Assembly (NCBI GenBank): GCA_023399035.1
Contig: JAEWQX010000144.1
Location: forward strand, 1-64,000
Direction: 5' to 3'
From: Bacillota bacterium
Lineage (GTDB): Bacteria; Bacillota; Clostridia; Clostridiales; Clostridiaceae
DNA: 64,000 nt
Every line of letters begins with the position of its first letter. The stretch's first letter is position 1. This document shows positions 9,358 through 17,413 of this stretch, piece by piece. Made by a program: the position numbers and the translations under genes. A model generated the notes under the pieces. It worked only from the letters and a program-made list of their open reading frames with translations, had not been told where the DNA came from and searched no databases.

Positions 9358-10023
9358 TTAAAATAACTTTCCAAAACATTTTTTACATATTAATGTCTTT
9401 CCGCCATCTGCCTTAATGTAGTCATCATTATTTACTGCTTTTTTGCATATGCTGCATAGGCCGGCAGAAGAATCTTTTACTGAACTCTTTGATTTAATAT
9501 TTTTAGTCAGTTGCGAACTATTTGATGAATTTGAAATCTCATCTTTGTTTTTTATTGTATTCTTTCTTATAGGATTATATAATCTTGGCTCGCAGGGCTT
9601 ATCTTTTTTAGTGACACTGAAATTAAAGTTATATTGACTTTCAGCATATAATTCTAATTCAAATCTTGGATTATCTTTATCATAATATTCTTCTGTATAG
9701 ATTCTTGTTATCTGAGCATCATTTACAATAAGACCGCTTTTTTCAATACCATCAAAAATACTTTTTGTAATATTTATAGTATCGGGATGTCTTTTTTCGC
9801 TTTTATAATATACCTTGAGAACCGCAATAAGGCTTTCTGAAAATACAACATCTGGATTCTGACTTCGGGCAAGAAGAGCTATCTCCTGTTCATATAAAGC
9901 ATATCTATCATGATATTTTCCAGAGTTATCTGGAAGTATTGTACGGCCGTTAACATTGTGCAGTTTGAAATTTGATTTTGTTATTGGTGATCCTTTTATT
10001 ATCACCTTGGCATAATCTGTCAT
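9358..10023 (-). CDS. RusA-like Holliday-junction endonuclease fold with C-terminal zinc ribbon
   Basis: 221 aa. Residues 1-125 match the RusA pattern: PDTINITK (D81, N84, K87), D91, and IVNDAQI (D102). RusA uses two Asp in DxDNxxK plus a third Asp; here the second Asp position holds Ile (I83), so activity may be altered. After a low-complexity linker (about 140-185, Lys/Ser/Asn-rich) comes a four-Cys zinc ribbon (C190, C193, C213, C216). RusA genes are often prophage-borne, but no phage genes are nearby. First gene of a two-gene minus-strand operon with the GDSL hydrolase; ribosome site AAGGAGA. Confidence 0.78.
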   Translation of the reverse strand: MTDYAKVIIKGSPITKSNFKLHNVNGRTILPDNSGKYHDRYALYEQEIALLARSQNPDVVFSESLIAVLKVYYKSEKRHPDTINITKSIFDGIEKSGLIVNDAQITRIYTEEYYDKDNPRFELELYAESQYNFNFSVTKKDKPCEPRLYNPIRKNTIKNKDEISNSSNSSQLTKNIKSKSSVKDSSAGLCSICKKAVNNDDYIKADGGKTLICKKCFGKLF

Positions 10024-10089
10024 TTTATATCTCCTTACAGAATAATATTATATTTAAATTTCTATCATAGAGTTGAAATTTTAACATTA

Positions 10090-10118
10090 ATTATCTATTG
10101 TCAAATATTAATTGTCAA
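10090..10118 (-). promoter_or_regulatory. Sigma-A type promoter for the RusA-like/GDSL operon
   Basis: On the minus strand TTGACA (10118-10113), a 17-base spacer and GATAAT (10095-10090). A second TTGACA (10104-10099) overlaps the spacer with no equally good -10. The start would lie about 60 bases before the RusA-like ATG. Confidence 0.65.
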
Positions 10119-10477
10119 CTAGAATATATTAAAACTATACAGGATATTATTATGTTATACAATCATGAAAAATTGATAATATTGTATATATAAAGTATAA
10201 TATTTGGGTATTATTAAGATTAATGTAAGAATTAAATATGGGTAATCTGATATAATAATTTAAAGCTGATAATGTTTAAATTAGATATATGCTTTTGATA
10301 TTTCAAGTAAATATAATTAATTTACTTGAAAGTTTTTATGAATAGATTAATTTATTATTTTTATATTTTAATAAAGTTTTAATTAATAATACAGAAGAAG
10401 TTTAAAATTTGCAATATATAATTATATATTATATTCAATACTTTATATAAGATAAGTATATAAGAAGAGGGATAAAG
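10119..10477. other. Noncoding gap upstream of tsaD with a 12-bp perfect inverted repeat
   Basis: Highly AT-rich. The arms TTTCAAGTAAAT (10301-10312) and ATTTACTTGAAA (10320-10331) form a perfect 12-bp stem with a 7-base loop, followed by GTTTTTATG. No open reading frame with a ribosome site is present. The repeat could be a terminator of an unseen short transcript or an operator; the tsaD promoter must lie downstream of it, but no consensus pair was found. Confidence 0.55.
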
Positions 10478-11497
10478 ATGGATAAGAAAATAATTTTATC
10501 AATAGAATCAAGCTGTGATGAAACTTCAGCAGCAGTGGTGGTTAATGGAAGAGAAGTTTTATCAAATGTAATAGCATCTCAGATAGATACACACAAGAAA
10601 TACGGAGGAGTAGTTCCAGAAGTTGCATCAAGAATGCATATAGAGGTTGTAGATAGTGTTGTTAAGGCTGCACTTGATGAAGCAGGAGTGAAACTTGAAG
10701 AAATAGATGCAATTGGAGTAACATATGGGCCAGGATTAGTAGGAGCATTATTAGTAGGGCTTCAGTATGCTAAAGGGTTAGCTTTAGGGTCTGGAAAACC
10801 ATTAATACCTGTAAATCACATACAAGGCCACATTTGTGCTAACTTTATTCAGCATAAAGACTTGAAACCGCCTTTTGTATCTTTAGTCGTTTCAGGAGGC
10901 CATACTTTTATAGTTCATGTAAAATCATACAGAGAATTTGAAGTTATAGGACAGACAAGAGATGATGCAGCAGGTGAAGCATATGATAAAGTTGCAAGAG
11001 CACTTGGTCTTGGATATCCAGGAGGACCAAAAATCGATAAGCTTGCTAAAGAAGGAAATGAAAATGCTATTGTATTCCCAAGGGCTAAATTCCATGATGA
11101 TACATTAGACTTTTCATTCAGCGGAGTAAAATCAGCAGTATTAAATTATTTAAACAAAGCTAAGATGAAAGATGAAGAAGTCAATAAAGCTGATGTTGCA
11201 GCCTCATTCCAGAAAGCTATAGTTGATGTTTTAAAGAACAATGTATTTTTAACATGTGAAAGAAGAAATTTAAATAAGATTGCAGTTGCAGGCGGAGTAG
11301 CATCAAATTCATGTTTAAGAGAGACTTTGATAAAAGAAGGTGCAAAAAGAGGAATTGATATATTATTCCCAGAGCCTATATTATGTACAGATAATGCAGC
11401 TATGATTGGAAGTGCAGCATACTTTAAGTACATAGATGGTTCAGCATCAGATTTAGATATTAATGCAAAGCCTAATTTAAAATTAGCGGAGGGGTAA
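10478..11497 (+). CDS. tsaD: tRNA N6-adenosine threonylcarbamoyltransferase TsaD
   Basis: 339 aa, standard length. The N-terminal [12 protein letters not shown] and the iron-binding HIQGH (H114, H118) are diagnostic, as are SGGHT and [10 protein letters not shown]. TsaD transfers the threonylcarbamoyl group to A37 of ANN-decoding tRNAs together with TsaB and TsaE, using the AMP adduct made by a TsaC/Sua5 enzyme; such an enzyme is encoded at 43443-44492. Ribosome site AGAGGG lies before ATG 10478. It is followed after 8 bases by a hydrolase-fold gene, likely co-transcribed. Confidence 0.97.
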   Translation: MDKKIILSIESSCDETSAAVVVNGREVLSNVIASQIDTHKKYGGVVPEVASRMHIEVVDSVVKAALDEAGVKLEEIDAIGVTYGPGLVGALLVGLQYAKGLALGSGKPLIPVNHIQGHICANFIQHKDLKPPFVSLVVSGGHTFIVHVKSYREFEVIGQTRDDAAGEAYDKVARALGLGYPGGPKIDKLAKEGNENAIVFPRAKFHDDTLDFSFSGVKSAVLNYLNKAKMKDEEVNKADVAASFQKAIVDVLKNNVFLTCERRNLNKIAVAGGVASNSCLRETLIKEGAKRGIDILFPEPILCTDNAAMIGSAAYFKYIDGSASDLDINAKPNLKLAEG

Positions 11498-11505
11498 TTT
11501 AAACT

Positions 11506-12510
11506 ATGAAATTATTATCTCATTCTAACGGATTATATAAATTAGATAAAGAGAAAATTAGTAAGATAAAAATATTAAAAAGATGTGCTATATTTTTAGT
11601 TGCATTATTAGCCATAGGATTTTTAATACAGAGTGTAAATAACTTAATTGATAATTCAAAGCTAAAATCACGTTTTAAATATGTACGACTTGATGGAAAA
11701 AAGGTTGAATATAAACTTAAAGGAAGCGGAGACTATACAGTAATTTTTGATGGATCAATAGGAACTAATTTATATGAGTGGGATAAAGTCTGTAAATTAT
11801 TAGAGGAAGAAGATAAAGTTGTAACTTTTGTTTACAATAGAAGAGGGTATGGATTTAATGATGGCGGAGCAAGGCTTACTCCAGAGGAACAGGCCCAGCA
11901 GTTAAAGCTGTTATTAAGAAAAGCTGGTGCATCAGAGCCTTATATTTTTGTGGGAGAACAATATGGAAGCCTTATTTCAACAAGCTTTGTAGAACTATAT
12001 CCTGATTCAGTAGCAGGTGTTGTTCTTGTTAATCCTATAAACGAGAAGAGTTTGACTGAGCATGATGTTAGAAAGAGTATATATGTTCCTTATTTAAGGA
12101 GTCAGATTGAATATGCAGGTTCAAATTTTTCTCTTACAGCATTATTAGATAAGATGAATCTTGCACTAGAAAATCCTACGTTTACAAACAGCTTGAATGA
12201 AAATGAATTAGAAGAATTTAATAGTTTTAAAAATAGAAAAAATTACAGAGAAGCAGTGAGAAATGAAATAGAAAATTTATATAAGAATACTTCTGACAGT
12301 CAGAAGGAGGGTGTATTATCAAGCAAGCCTTTATATATCATAAGTGACAATGAAGATGAACCATTAATAAATCTTGGAAGTTCTGATTTGACAACTTTAT
12401 ATGTGGAAAGTATTGAAGATGAACCATTTTCAGTTGCAGATCCTGAAAGTGTAGTTAATGGGATAAATACAGTAATAAAACAGGCAAAAAAATTATCAAA
12501 AACTTCTTAA
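11506..12510 (+). CDS. Membrane-anchored alpha/beta-hydrolase-fold protein lacking the catalytic Ser
   Basis: 334 aa. One membrane helix (about residues 26-43), then an alpha/beta-hydrolase fold: FDGSIGTN at the oxyanion-loop position, YNRRGYG, and a nucleophile elbow reading GEQYG (150-154), where family members have GxSxG, so Gln152 replaces Ser. The C-terminal region where the catalytic His is expected (ESIEDEPFSVADPES) has no His. The fold is therefore probably retained as a non-catalytic extracellular protein. GGAGGGG precedes ATG 11506, 8 bases after tsaD. A sequencing error cannot explain the Ser loss, since neighbouring residues are in frame. Confidence 0.82.
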   Translation: MKLLSHSNGLYKLDKEKISKIKILKRCAIFLVALLAIGFLIQSVNNLIDNSKLKSRFKYVRLDGKKVEYKLKGSGDYTVIFDGSIGTNLYEWDKVCKLLEEEDKVVTFVYNRRGYGFNDGGARLTPEEQAQQLKLLLRKAGASEPYIFVGEQYGSLISTSFVELYPDSVAGVVLVNPINEKSLTEHDVRKSIYVPYLRSQIEYAGSNFSLTALLDKMNLALENPTFTNSLNENELEEFNSFKNRKNYREAVRNEIENLYKNTSDSQKEGVLSSKPLYIISDNEDEPLINLGSSDLTTLYVESIEDEPFSVADPESVVNGINTVIKQAKKLSKTS

Positions 12511-12625
12511 GAGTTGATTACTTATTGCCATTTGTTTGACACAAAAGGCCTATATACTAACAGTATAAGATAAATAATATATTTTGATTTATATAGATTG
12601 AGTTATTATATAGGAGGAATATAAT

Positions 12626-13846
12626 ATGATGAATGATGAAAATAACAATTATATTGATGTAGAATCATCACCAGTTAATGATAATGGTTCAATGGAATTT
12701 GAAAATCAATTTAAATATGGAAATGGATTTAAGAAAAAAAGAAGAAAGGGTATATTAGGAAAAGTAGCGGGTTGTTTATTACTTACAGTCACAGGAGGAT
12801 TATTTGGAGGAGGAATCACTTATTCTCTTATAAGAATGAATGGGGGAAATGTAAATGGCACTTCAATAAATAATCAAGTAAATTATGTACCACAGTCTTT
12901 TACTCAAAGTGATTCAGAAGCAATGTCAGCAGCGGATGCATTCAATAAAGTATCGCCAGCAGTTGTAATTATATCAACAACAGGTACTACATCCAATGGA
13001 TTTACATCAAGTCAATATGAAGGAATGGGATCAGGATTTATTATTAATGAAGATGGATATATATTAACTAACTATCACGTAATTGAGGGAGCAAAAGATA
13101 TAACAGTTACATTAAGTGATGGAAATGAAGTTCCTGCAACTGTTGTTAATTATGATCAGGAAAAAGATTTAGCAATGATTAAGTTAAAAGAAGGAACTAA
13201 AGTTCCAGCAGTTGCTGAACTTGGAGATTCAGATGAATTATACCCAGGAGCAGAAGTAATAGCAATCGGAACACCACTTTCAAAGAATTTAGCATATACA
13301 CTTACTAAAGGAATTATAAGCGGTAATGATAGAACTATTGAAACTCAAAGTGGAACTAGTGTACACTTAATTCAGACAGATGCAGCTATAAACTCTGGTA
13401 ATAGCGGTGGACCATTAGTAAACACTAAAGGTCAGGTAATAGGAATAAATTCTATGAAGCTTGGTTCACAATCTATGGGAGCTGCAACAGTTGAAGGAAT
13501 AGGTTTTGCAATTCCTATAAATGAAGTTAAGAGTAAGATAGATACTTTATCCAAACAAATATTAAATTTAGGAATTAAAATTAGAGAAATAGATAGTATT
13601 ACAGCTGAAAAATATAACTTAGAACAAGGGTTATATGTTGCATCAGTTGACGAATATTCACCAGCTGAAAAAGGCGGAATTAAGATTGCTGATATAATTA
13701 TAGAATGTGATGGAAAATCAGTAAAAACATTTGATGAACTTAAGGAAATTAAACAGAGCAAAGATGTTGGAGATACTATGAACATAAAAGTCATAAGAGA
13801 TAAAAAGAGTGTTAATTTAAGTGTAGTTTTAGAAGAAGCAAAATAA
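12626..13846 (+). CDS. HtrA/DegP-like membrane serine protease with PDZ domain
   Basis: 406 aa. A cytoplasmic N terminus (about 1-44) leads to one membrane helix (about 45-66), a trypsin-like domain with the triad H151 (NYHVIEG), D181 (EKDLAMIKL) and S260 (NSGNSGGPL), and one C-terminal PDZ domain (about 305-400). Such surface proteases degrade or refold damaged exported proteins under heat or secretion stress. AGGAGG (12612-12617) is 8 bases before ATG 12626. A lone TTGACA near 12535 lacks a well-placed -10, so regulation is unresolved. Followed by a terminator. Confidence 0.93.
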   Translation: MMNDENNNYIDVESSPVNDNGSMEFENQFKYGNGFKKKRRKGILGKVAGCLLLTVTGGLFGGGITYSLIRMNGGNVNGTSINNQVNYVPQSFTQSDSEAMSAADAFNKVSPAVVIISTTGTTSNGFTSSQYEGMGSGFIINEDGYILTNYHVIEGAKDITVTLSDGNEVPATVVNYDQEKDLAMIKLKEGTKVPAVAELGDSDELYPGAEVIAIGTPLSKNLAYTLTKGIISGNDRTIETQSGTSVHLIQTDAAINSGNSGGPLVNTKGQVIGINSMKLGSQSMGAATVEGIGFAIPINEVKSKIDTLSKQILNLGIKIREIDSITAEKYNLEQGLYVASVDEYSPAEKGGIKIADIIIECDGKSVKTFDELKEIKQSKDVGDTMNIKVIRDKKSVNLSVVLEEAK

Positions 13847-13857
13847 TATATTAATTA

Positions 13858-13894
13858 AAATAGAAGTATAGGGTTTATATACTTCTATTTTTTT
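13858..13894 (+). terminator. Terminator after HtrA
   Basis: AAATAGAAGTATA (13858-13870) pairs perfectly with TATACTTCTATTT (13878-13890), followed by TTTT. Confidence 0.88.
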
Positions 13895-13972
13895 ACTTTT
13901 AGTCTTTAAAGTTTGTATAAATGGTAGTAAAATTAATGATTATAAGTGAATTTTTGGAGTAAAAGAAATAGT

Positions 13973-14290
13973 ATGGAAGAAATAGTACTGAGTATAATCA
14001 TGCACAGTGGTGAAGCTAGAAGTTATTCGATGGAAGCTATTACATTAGCAAAACGAGGTGATTTTAAAAAATCAAGAGAGTTAATAAGAATGGCTGATGA
14101 AGAATTAGGATATGCCCATAGTTCACAAACAAGTCTAATTCAGGGAGAAACTGCAAATGACCAGATTGATTTTTCATTACTTCTTGTACATGCACAGGAT
14201 CATTTGATGACAACTATGACATTTAAGGATTTAGCTGTAGAATTAATTGATATTCATGAAAAAGTCTATAAATTAGAAAATATGAAGTAG
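13973..14290 (+). CDS. Orphan PTS lactose/cellobiose-type IIA protein
   Basis: 105 aa, typical for the Lac/Chb IIA family: three-helix protein with the phosphorylated His in VHAQDHLM (H73) and the metal Asp (D76). It would accept phosphate from HPr and pass it to a IIB protein. No IIB, IIC, HPr or sugar-hydrolase gene is nearby, so it must serve a remote permease or act as a regulatory phosphoprotein. ATG 13973 starts the conserved core; GGAG at 13956-13959 is rather far (13 bases), and a GTG at 13946 in frame is an alternative. Confidence 0.88.
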   Translation: MEEIVLSIIMHSGEARSYSMEAITLAKRGDFKKSRELIRMADEELGYAHSSQTSLIQGETANDQIDFSLLLVHAQDHLMTTMTFKDLAVELIDIHEKVYKLENMK

Positions 14291-14301
14291 AACAAATAAA
14301 T

Positions 14302-14335
14302 AATGTACACCTAGTATGCACATTTTTATTTTTAC
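14302..14335 (+). terminator. Probable terminator after PTS IIA
   Basis: AATGTACA pairs with TGCACATT around a CCTAGTA loop (one mismatch), followed by a T-rich tract. Weak stem. Confidence 0.5.
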
Positions 14336-14377
14336 TTTCATAATTTATTATATAAATAACTTTTGGAGGTAAAGATA

Positions 14378-14737
14378 ATGAGCGGAAGATTAAGTATGTG
14401 TTCTATATGTCCTAGAGAAAATGAGCAGATAGATGCAGTTATAAGAATAGGAAGAGAAAATAGAAGTGCAATATTTGGAACTATTATTGATGAATGTGGA
14501 AGACCTGTAGCTGATGCTGTAATTAAACTATTAAAGGTTTGTGATAAGGCAATAATACCATTAACACACACTTTCAGTGATTGTAATGGACAATTCTTGT
14601 TAGGCCCTTTATGTCCTAATACGAAATATATGTTAAAGATATTTAAGGATAATATAAGAATAAGATATGAGCCAATTAATGCATCATGTTGTAAGGGAAG
14701 ATGCATTGGTGACAAATCCGATGATAAAGACCGTTAA
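14378..14737 (+). CDS. Small Cys-rich protein with carboxypeptidase-regulatory-like (Ig-type) fold
   Basis: 119 aa. The core IFGTIIDECGRPVADAV followed by FSDCNGQFLLGPL matches the carboxypeptidase regulatory-like beta-sandwich, which in other proteins mediates carbohydrate or protein contact. It has eight Cys, including CSIC near the N terminus and CCKGRC near the C terminus, but no signal peptide or membrane segment. GGAGG (14365-14369) precedes ATG 14378. Standalone versions occur in clostridia with no assigned function; a spore-coat or exosporium role is only a guess from composition. Confidence 0.72.
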   Translation: MSGRLSMCSICPRENEQIDAVIRIGRENRSAIFGTIIDECGRPVADAVIKLLKVCDKAIIPLTHTFSDCNGQFLLGPLCPNTKYMLKIFKDNIRIRYEPINASCCKGRCIGDKSDDKDR

Positions 14738-14778
14738 TATATTTTAATTTAGGATAATTAAGATAGTATAGTTAAGAT

Positions 14779-14813
14779 AAAAAGTTCTCTTTTATAGGGA
14801 ACTTTTTATGCTA
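14779..14813 (+). terminator. Terminator after Cys-rich protein gene
   Basis: AAAAAGTTCTC (14779-14789) pairs with GGGAACTTTTT (14797-14807), one G-U pair; the T tract is part of the stem. Confidence 0.75.
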
Positions 14814-14867
14814 TACTTATTATTAAGGAAATATAGGGATTTGTCAGAATAAAAAGTAGGTGTTTTA

Positions 14868-16007
14868 ATGAAAAAAAAGATTAAATACGGAATAATTTTT
14901 ATACTTATCTTATTAATAGGTATTATAAGCATTAATTTATATCAACCTGATAAGGAGCAGACTCTAAAGGGTAAGATAGAGATAATCGCTTATGATGATT
15001 CATATAATTATCTTGTTGAATGTGCAGAAAAGTTTATGGATTTAAATGATAAAACAACTGTAACTGTTAAGAAGATTTATAGTCCAGATGAAATTTTAAG
15101 TGAAATTGAACAAAACAATAATAAAGTAACATATATTGCACAGATTAATAGAACGGATTTTGATACTTTAGGATTTGAGAGATTTAATTACCTTGAAGAA
15201 CAGCAGAATATTTTGAATACATATTCTAAAAATTTTGCACCGTATAGATTACAGCAGACAAAATATGATGATGTATCTATAGGGATCCCATTTACGTCGA
15301 GACCACTTGCATTATATATAAGGGAAGATATGCTTGAAGAATATGGATACAATAGAGATGAGATGAATACCTGGAATGATGTAAAGAATATTGGAATTGA
15401 TATTTATGATAAAAGTAACGGAAAAGTAAGAATAATAAATGCCACAGGCCAGGATTATGAGGATTTAGTATCTCTATTGACAATGCAGTATATGGGCAAA
15501 GATAAAGATGATGAAAATATAAAGTCTCAGGTCATGAACATGCTTGATGATTTGAAAAATAATAATGTATTAAACATGACTGAGGGTGGAGAATTCTTAG
15601 GCAGAATATCATCTATCAATGGGTTAAAAGAAATTATTGCACTAGATGCTGACTGTAAATGGAGCATAGAAAATGTACCATGCATATCTCATGGCACAGG
15701 CAAGTTCTATGGAAGTGAAGGAGATAATCTTGTAGTACTCAATGATGTAGATGATAATAAGAAGCTCGTTGAAAAGTTCATAACCTATGTTATGACTAAT
15801 AATTCTGATGCAGTAGAGTATGTTGAGCAGGGAAAGTTTTTCTCAAGTTATTTATATACTTATAAAAACAAAGACATTGAAGTTGAGCCTAATAATTTTA
15901 TCGGAAGCAGTCCTTTAGTTGTTTTAAGCAATATTGAAGAAAAAGCAATTCCAATAAATGATTATTCTCAATATATGAATATTAAAAACAGCATATTAAA
16001 TAGTTAA
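14868..16007 (+). CDS. Membrane-anchored extracellular solute-binding protein (ABC family 1 type)
   Basis: 379 aa. One N-terminal membrane helix (about residues 7-25) without a lipobox Cys, then a two-lobed binding-protein fold resembling the sugar-binding family 1: IEIIAYDDSYNYLVECAEKF at the start of lobe one and IPFTSRPLALYIREDMLEEYG at the typical ligand-facing segment. No ABC permease or ATPase gene is adjacent, so it either uses remote transporters or is a sensor. The ligand is unknown. Start ATG 14868 follows TAGGTG. Terminator at 16025. Confidence 0.78.
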   Translation: MKKKIKYGIIFILILLIGIISINLYQPDKEQTLKGKIEIIAYDDSYNYLVECAEKFMDLNDKTTVTVKKIYSPDEILSEIEQNNNKVTYIAQINRTDFDTLGFERFNYLEEQQNILNTYSKNFAPYRLQQTKYDDVSIGIPFTSRPLALYIREDMLEEYGYNRDEMNTWNDVKNIGIDIYDKSNGKVRIINATGQDYEDLVSLLTMQYMGKDKDDENIKSQVMNMLDDLKNNNVLNMTEGGEFLGRISSINGLKEIIALDADCKWSIENVPCISHGTGKFYGSEGDNLVVLNDVDDNKKLVEKFITYVMTNNSDAVEYVEQGKFFSSYLYTYKNKDIEVEPNNFIGSSPLVVLSNIEEKAIPINDYSQYMNIKNSILNS

Positions 16008-16024
16008 ATTTTATATGAAAAGAT

Positions 16025-16063
16025 AAAAGAAATAAGCAGCGCATTGTACTTATTTCTTTTTTT
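16025..16063 (+). terminator. Terminator after solute-binding protein, probably bidirectional
   Basis: AAAAGAAATAAG (16025-16036) pairs perfectly with CTTATTTCTTTT (16049-16060), followed by TTT. The A-run on the left would also serve the minus-strand glycosyltransferase. Confidence 0.85.
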
Positions 16064-16135
16064 GTATTAAATTATAAACATAATATCAGCTAACAGTAGA
16101 TATTAAATAAAAGCACGAAAACCTTATGGATGAAA

Positions 16136-17266
16136 CTATATTGATAATGAATCAATTATAGATTTATATGCAGATAAGGTCTTTTCAGCAGTTCTTTTCC
16201 ATGTGAAGTTTAGACTGTTCTTATATCCCTTTTCGGAAAGTTCTTCCCTTAATAATTTATTATTAAGCAGTTTTATCAGTGCATTTTCAAGGTCATTTTC
16301 ATCATAAGGATTTATTAAGATTGAAGAATCACGTGTGACTTCAGGGATAGATGTTAAATCAGATGTTATTACGGGGGCTCTGCAGCTCATGGCTTCTAGT
16401 GGAGGAAGTCCGAATCCTTCATATAAAGATGGATAAACAAAGGCTTCACAGCCACTATACAAAACAGGAAGGATATCTTCGTCTAAGTATCCACAGAATA
16501 CAATTCTGTCAGACAGATTATTATCTTTAACATAGTTAAAAAGCTTCTCGCCCTCATCCTTTAGTGAACCGCCAAGAAGCAGTGTATAAGGTTCATCTAG
16601 GCTCTTATAGCAGTTTTTAAAAGCATTAATAAGGCCAAGTGCATTTTTTCGTGAGCTAAATCCTCCAATATAAAGGATATAAGGAGTATTTATATTGTAT
16701 GTTTTATTTACATAATTTTGACATTGAACTTTATCAAGAGGTTTGAATTTTGAATTAGCAGCTAAAGGAGTTACATATATCTTTTCTTCTGGATAAAAAC
16801 TAAAGAATTTTAAGATATCTTTTTTTGAGTATTCAGATACGGTAAGTATTCCAGCAGAGTTATATATAATATTAGGCATATCTCTTAAAAAGCGTTCTAA
16901 ATAGCCTCTACCAACAGTTTCTGGCATTATATATGGTATTAAGTCATGGATTGTGACTACAGTAGGAATATCTGCATCATAATTCATTCCGATTCCATTC
17001 TGAGGAATATGATATAAATCTATTTTAGAATTTTTAATTTTATTAGGAAAGTAATATTTTTCATAAAAGCTTCCATGTCGTCCAGAAGAAAAGATTATTT
17101 CAGTGTTGCTCTTATTAAAATTTTCATTAAGTGTACCGGAGCAGAATAGCATAAAATTATCAGAAGGACTGATATCTATCATGTTAGTAACCAAATTGTT
17201 AGTGTATGTTCCGATTCCCGTACCATTATATAAATTTGCACCTCTTGCATCTATGGCAATTTTCAT
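16136..17266 (-). CDS. GT4-family glycosyltransferase, spore-coat cluster copy 1
   Basis: 376 aa. GT-B fold of the GT4 family: N-terminal IDARGANLYNGTGIGTY for the acceptor side, ILYIGGFSSRKN starting the nucleotide-sugar lobe, and YPSLYEGFGLPPLEAM with the conserved Glu pair. It probably adds a hexose from a nucleotide sugar. It is divergent from a CotS-like gene; in B. subtilis cotSA (a GT4) and cotS are likewise adjacent and work in the spore coat. Closely similar to the copy at 20351-21472, so the pair arose by duplication. Product glycan unknown. Confidence 0.88.
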   Translation of the reverse strand: MKIAIDARGANLYNGTGIGTYTNNLVTNMIDISPSDNFMLFCSGTLNENFNKSNTEIIFSSGRHGSFYEKYYFPNKIKNSKIDLYHIPQNGIGMNYDADIPTVVTIHDLIPYIMPETVGRGYLERFLRDMPNIIYNSAGILTVSEYSKKDILKFFSFYPEEKIYVTPLAANSKFKPLDKVQCQNYVNKTYNINTPYILYIGGFSSRKNALGLINAFKNCYKSLDEPYTLLLGGSLKDEGEKLFNYVKDNNLSDRIVFCGYLDEDILPVLYSGCEAFVYPSLYEGFGLPPLEAMSCRAPVITSDLTSIPEVTRDSSILINPYDENDLENALIKLLNNKLLREELSEKGYKNSLNFTWKRTAEKTLSAYKSIIDSLSI

Positions 17267-17357
17267 ATGAACACCTCAATCAATAAACATATATATATAA
17301 GATATTAAGACGTGTTATTTTTGGTGATAATGAGGATTTGAATTTTATTAATAAATC

Positions 17358-17385
17358 ACAATAAATTATTTTATGACATATAATA
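17358..17385 (+). promoter_or_regulatory. Candidate sigma-K promoter of the first cotS-like gene
   Basis: CACA (AC at 17358-17359), a 17-base spacer and CATATAATA (17377-17385) fit the mother-cell sigma-K pattern mACm-N16/17-CATAnnnTA. The start would fall about 22 bases before ATG 17414. Inferred by eye. Confidence 0.5.
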
Positions 17386-17413
17386 AGACAAATAATACTT
17401 ATCGGGAATTGTT

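Noticed and set aside
9358..10023. RusA-like gene as evidence for a prophage
   Set aside because: No integrase, terminase, capsid or other phage gene is nearby and the flanks are ordinary chromosome.
12535..12565. Consensus-like TTGACA upstream of the HtrA gene
   Set aside because: The nearest -10-like sequences are at 11, 19 or 22 bases, so no proper promoter can be assigned.
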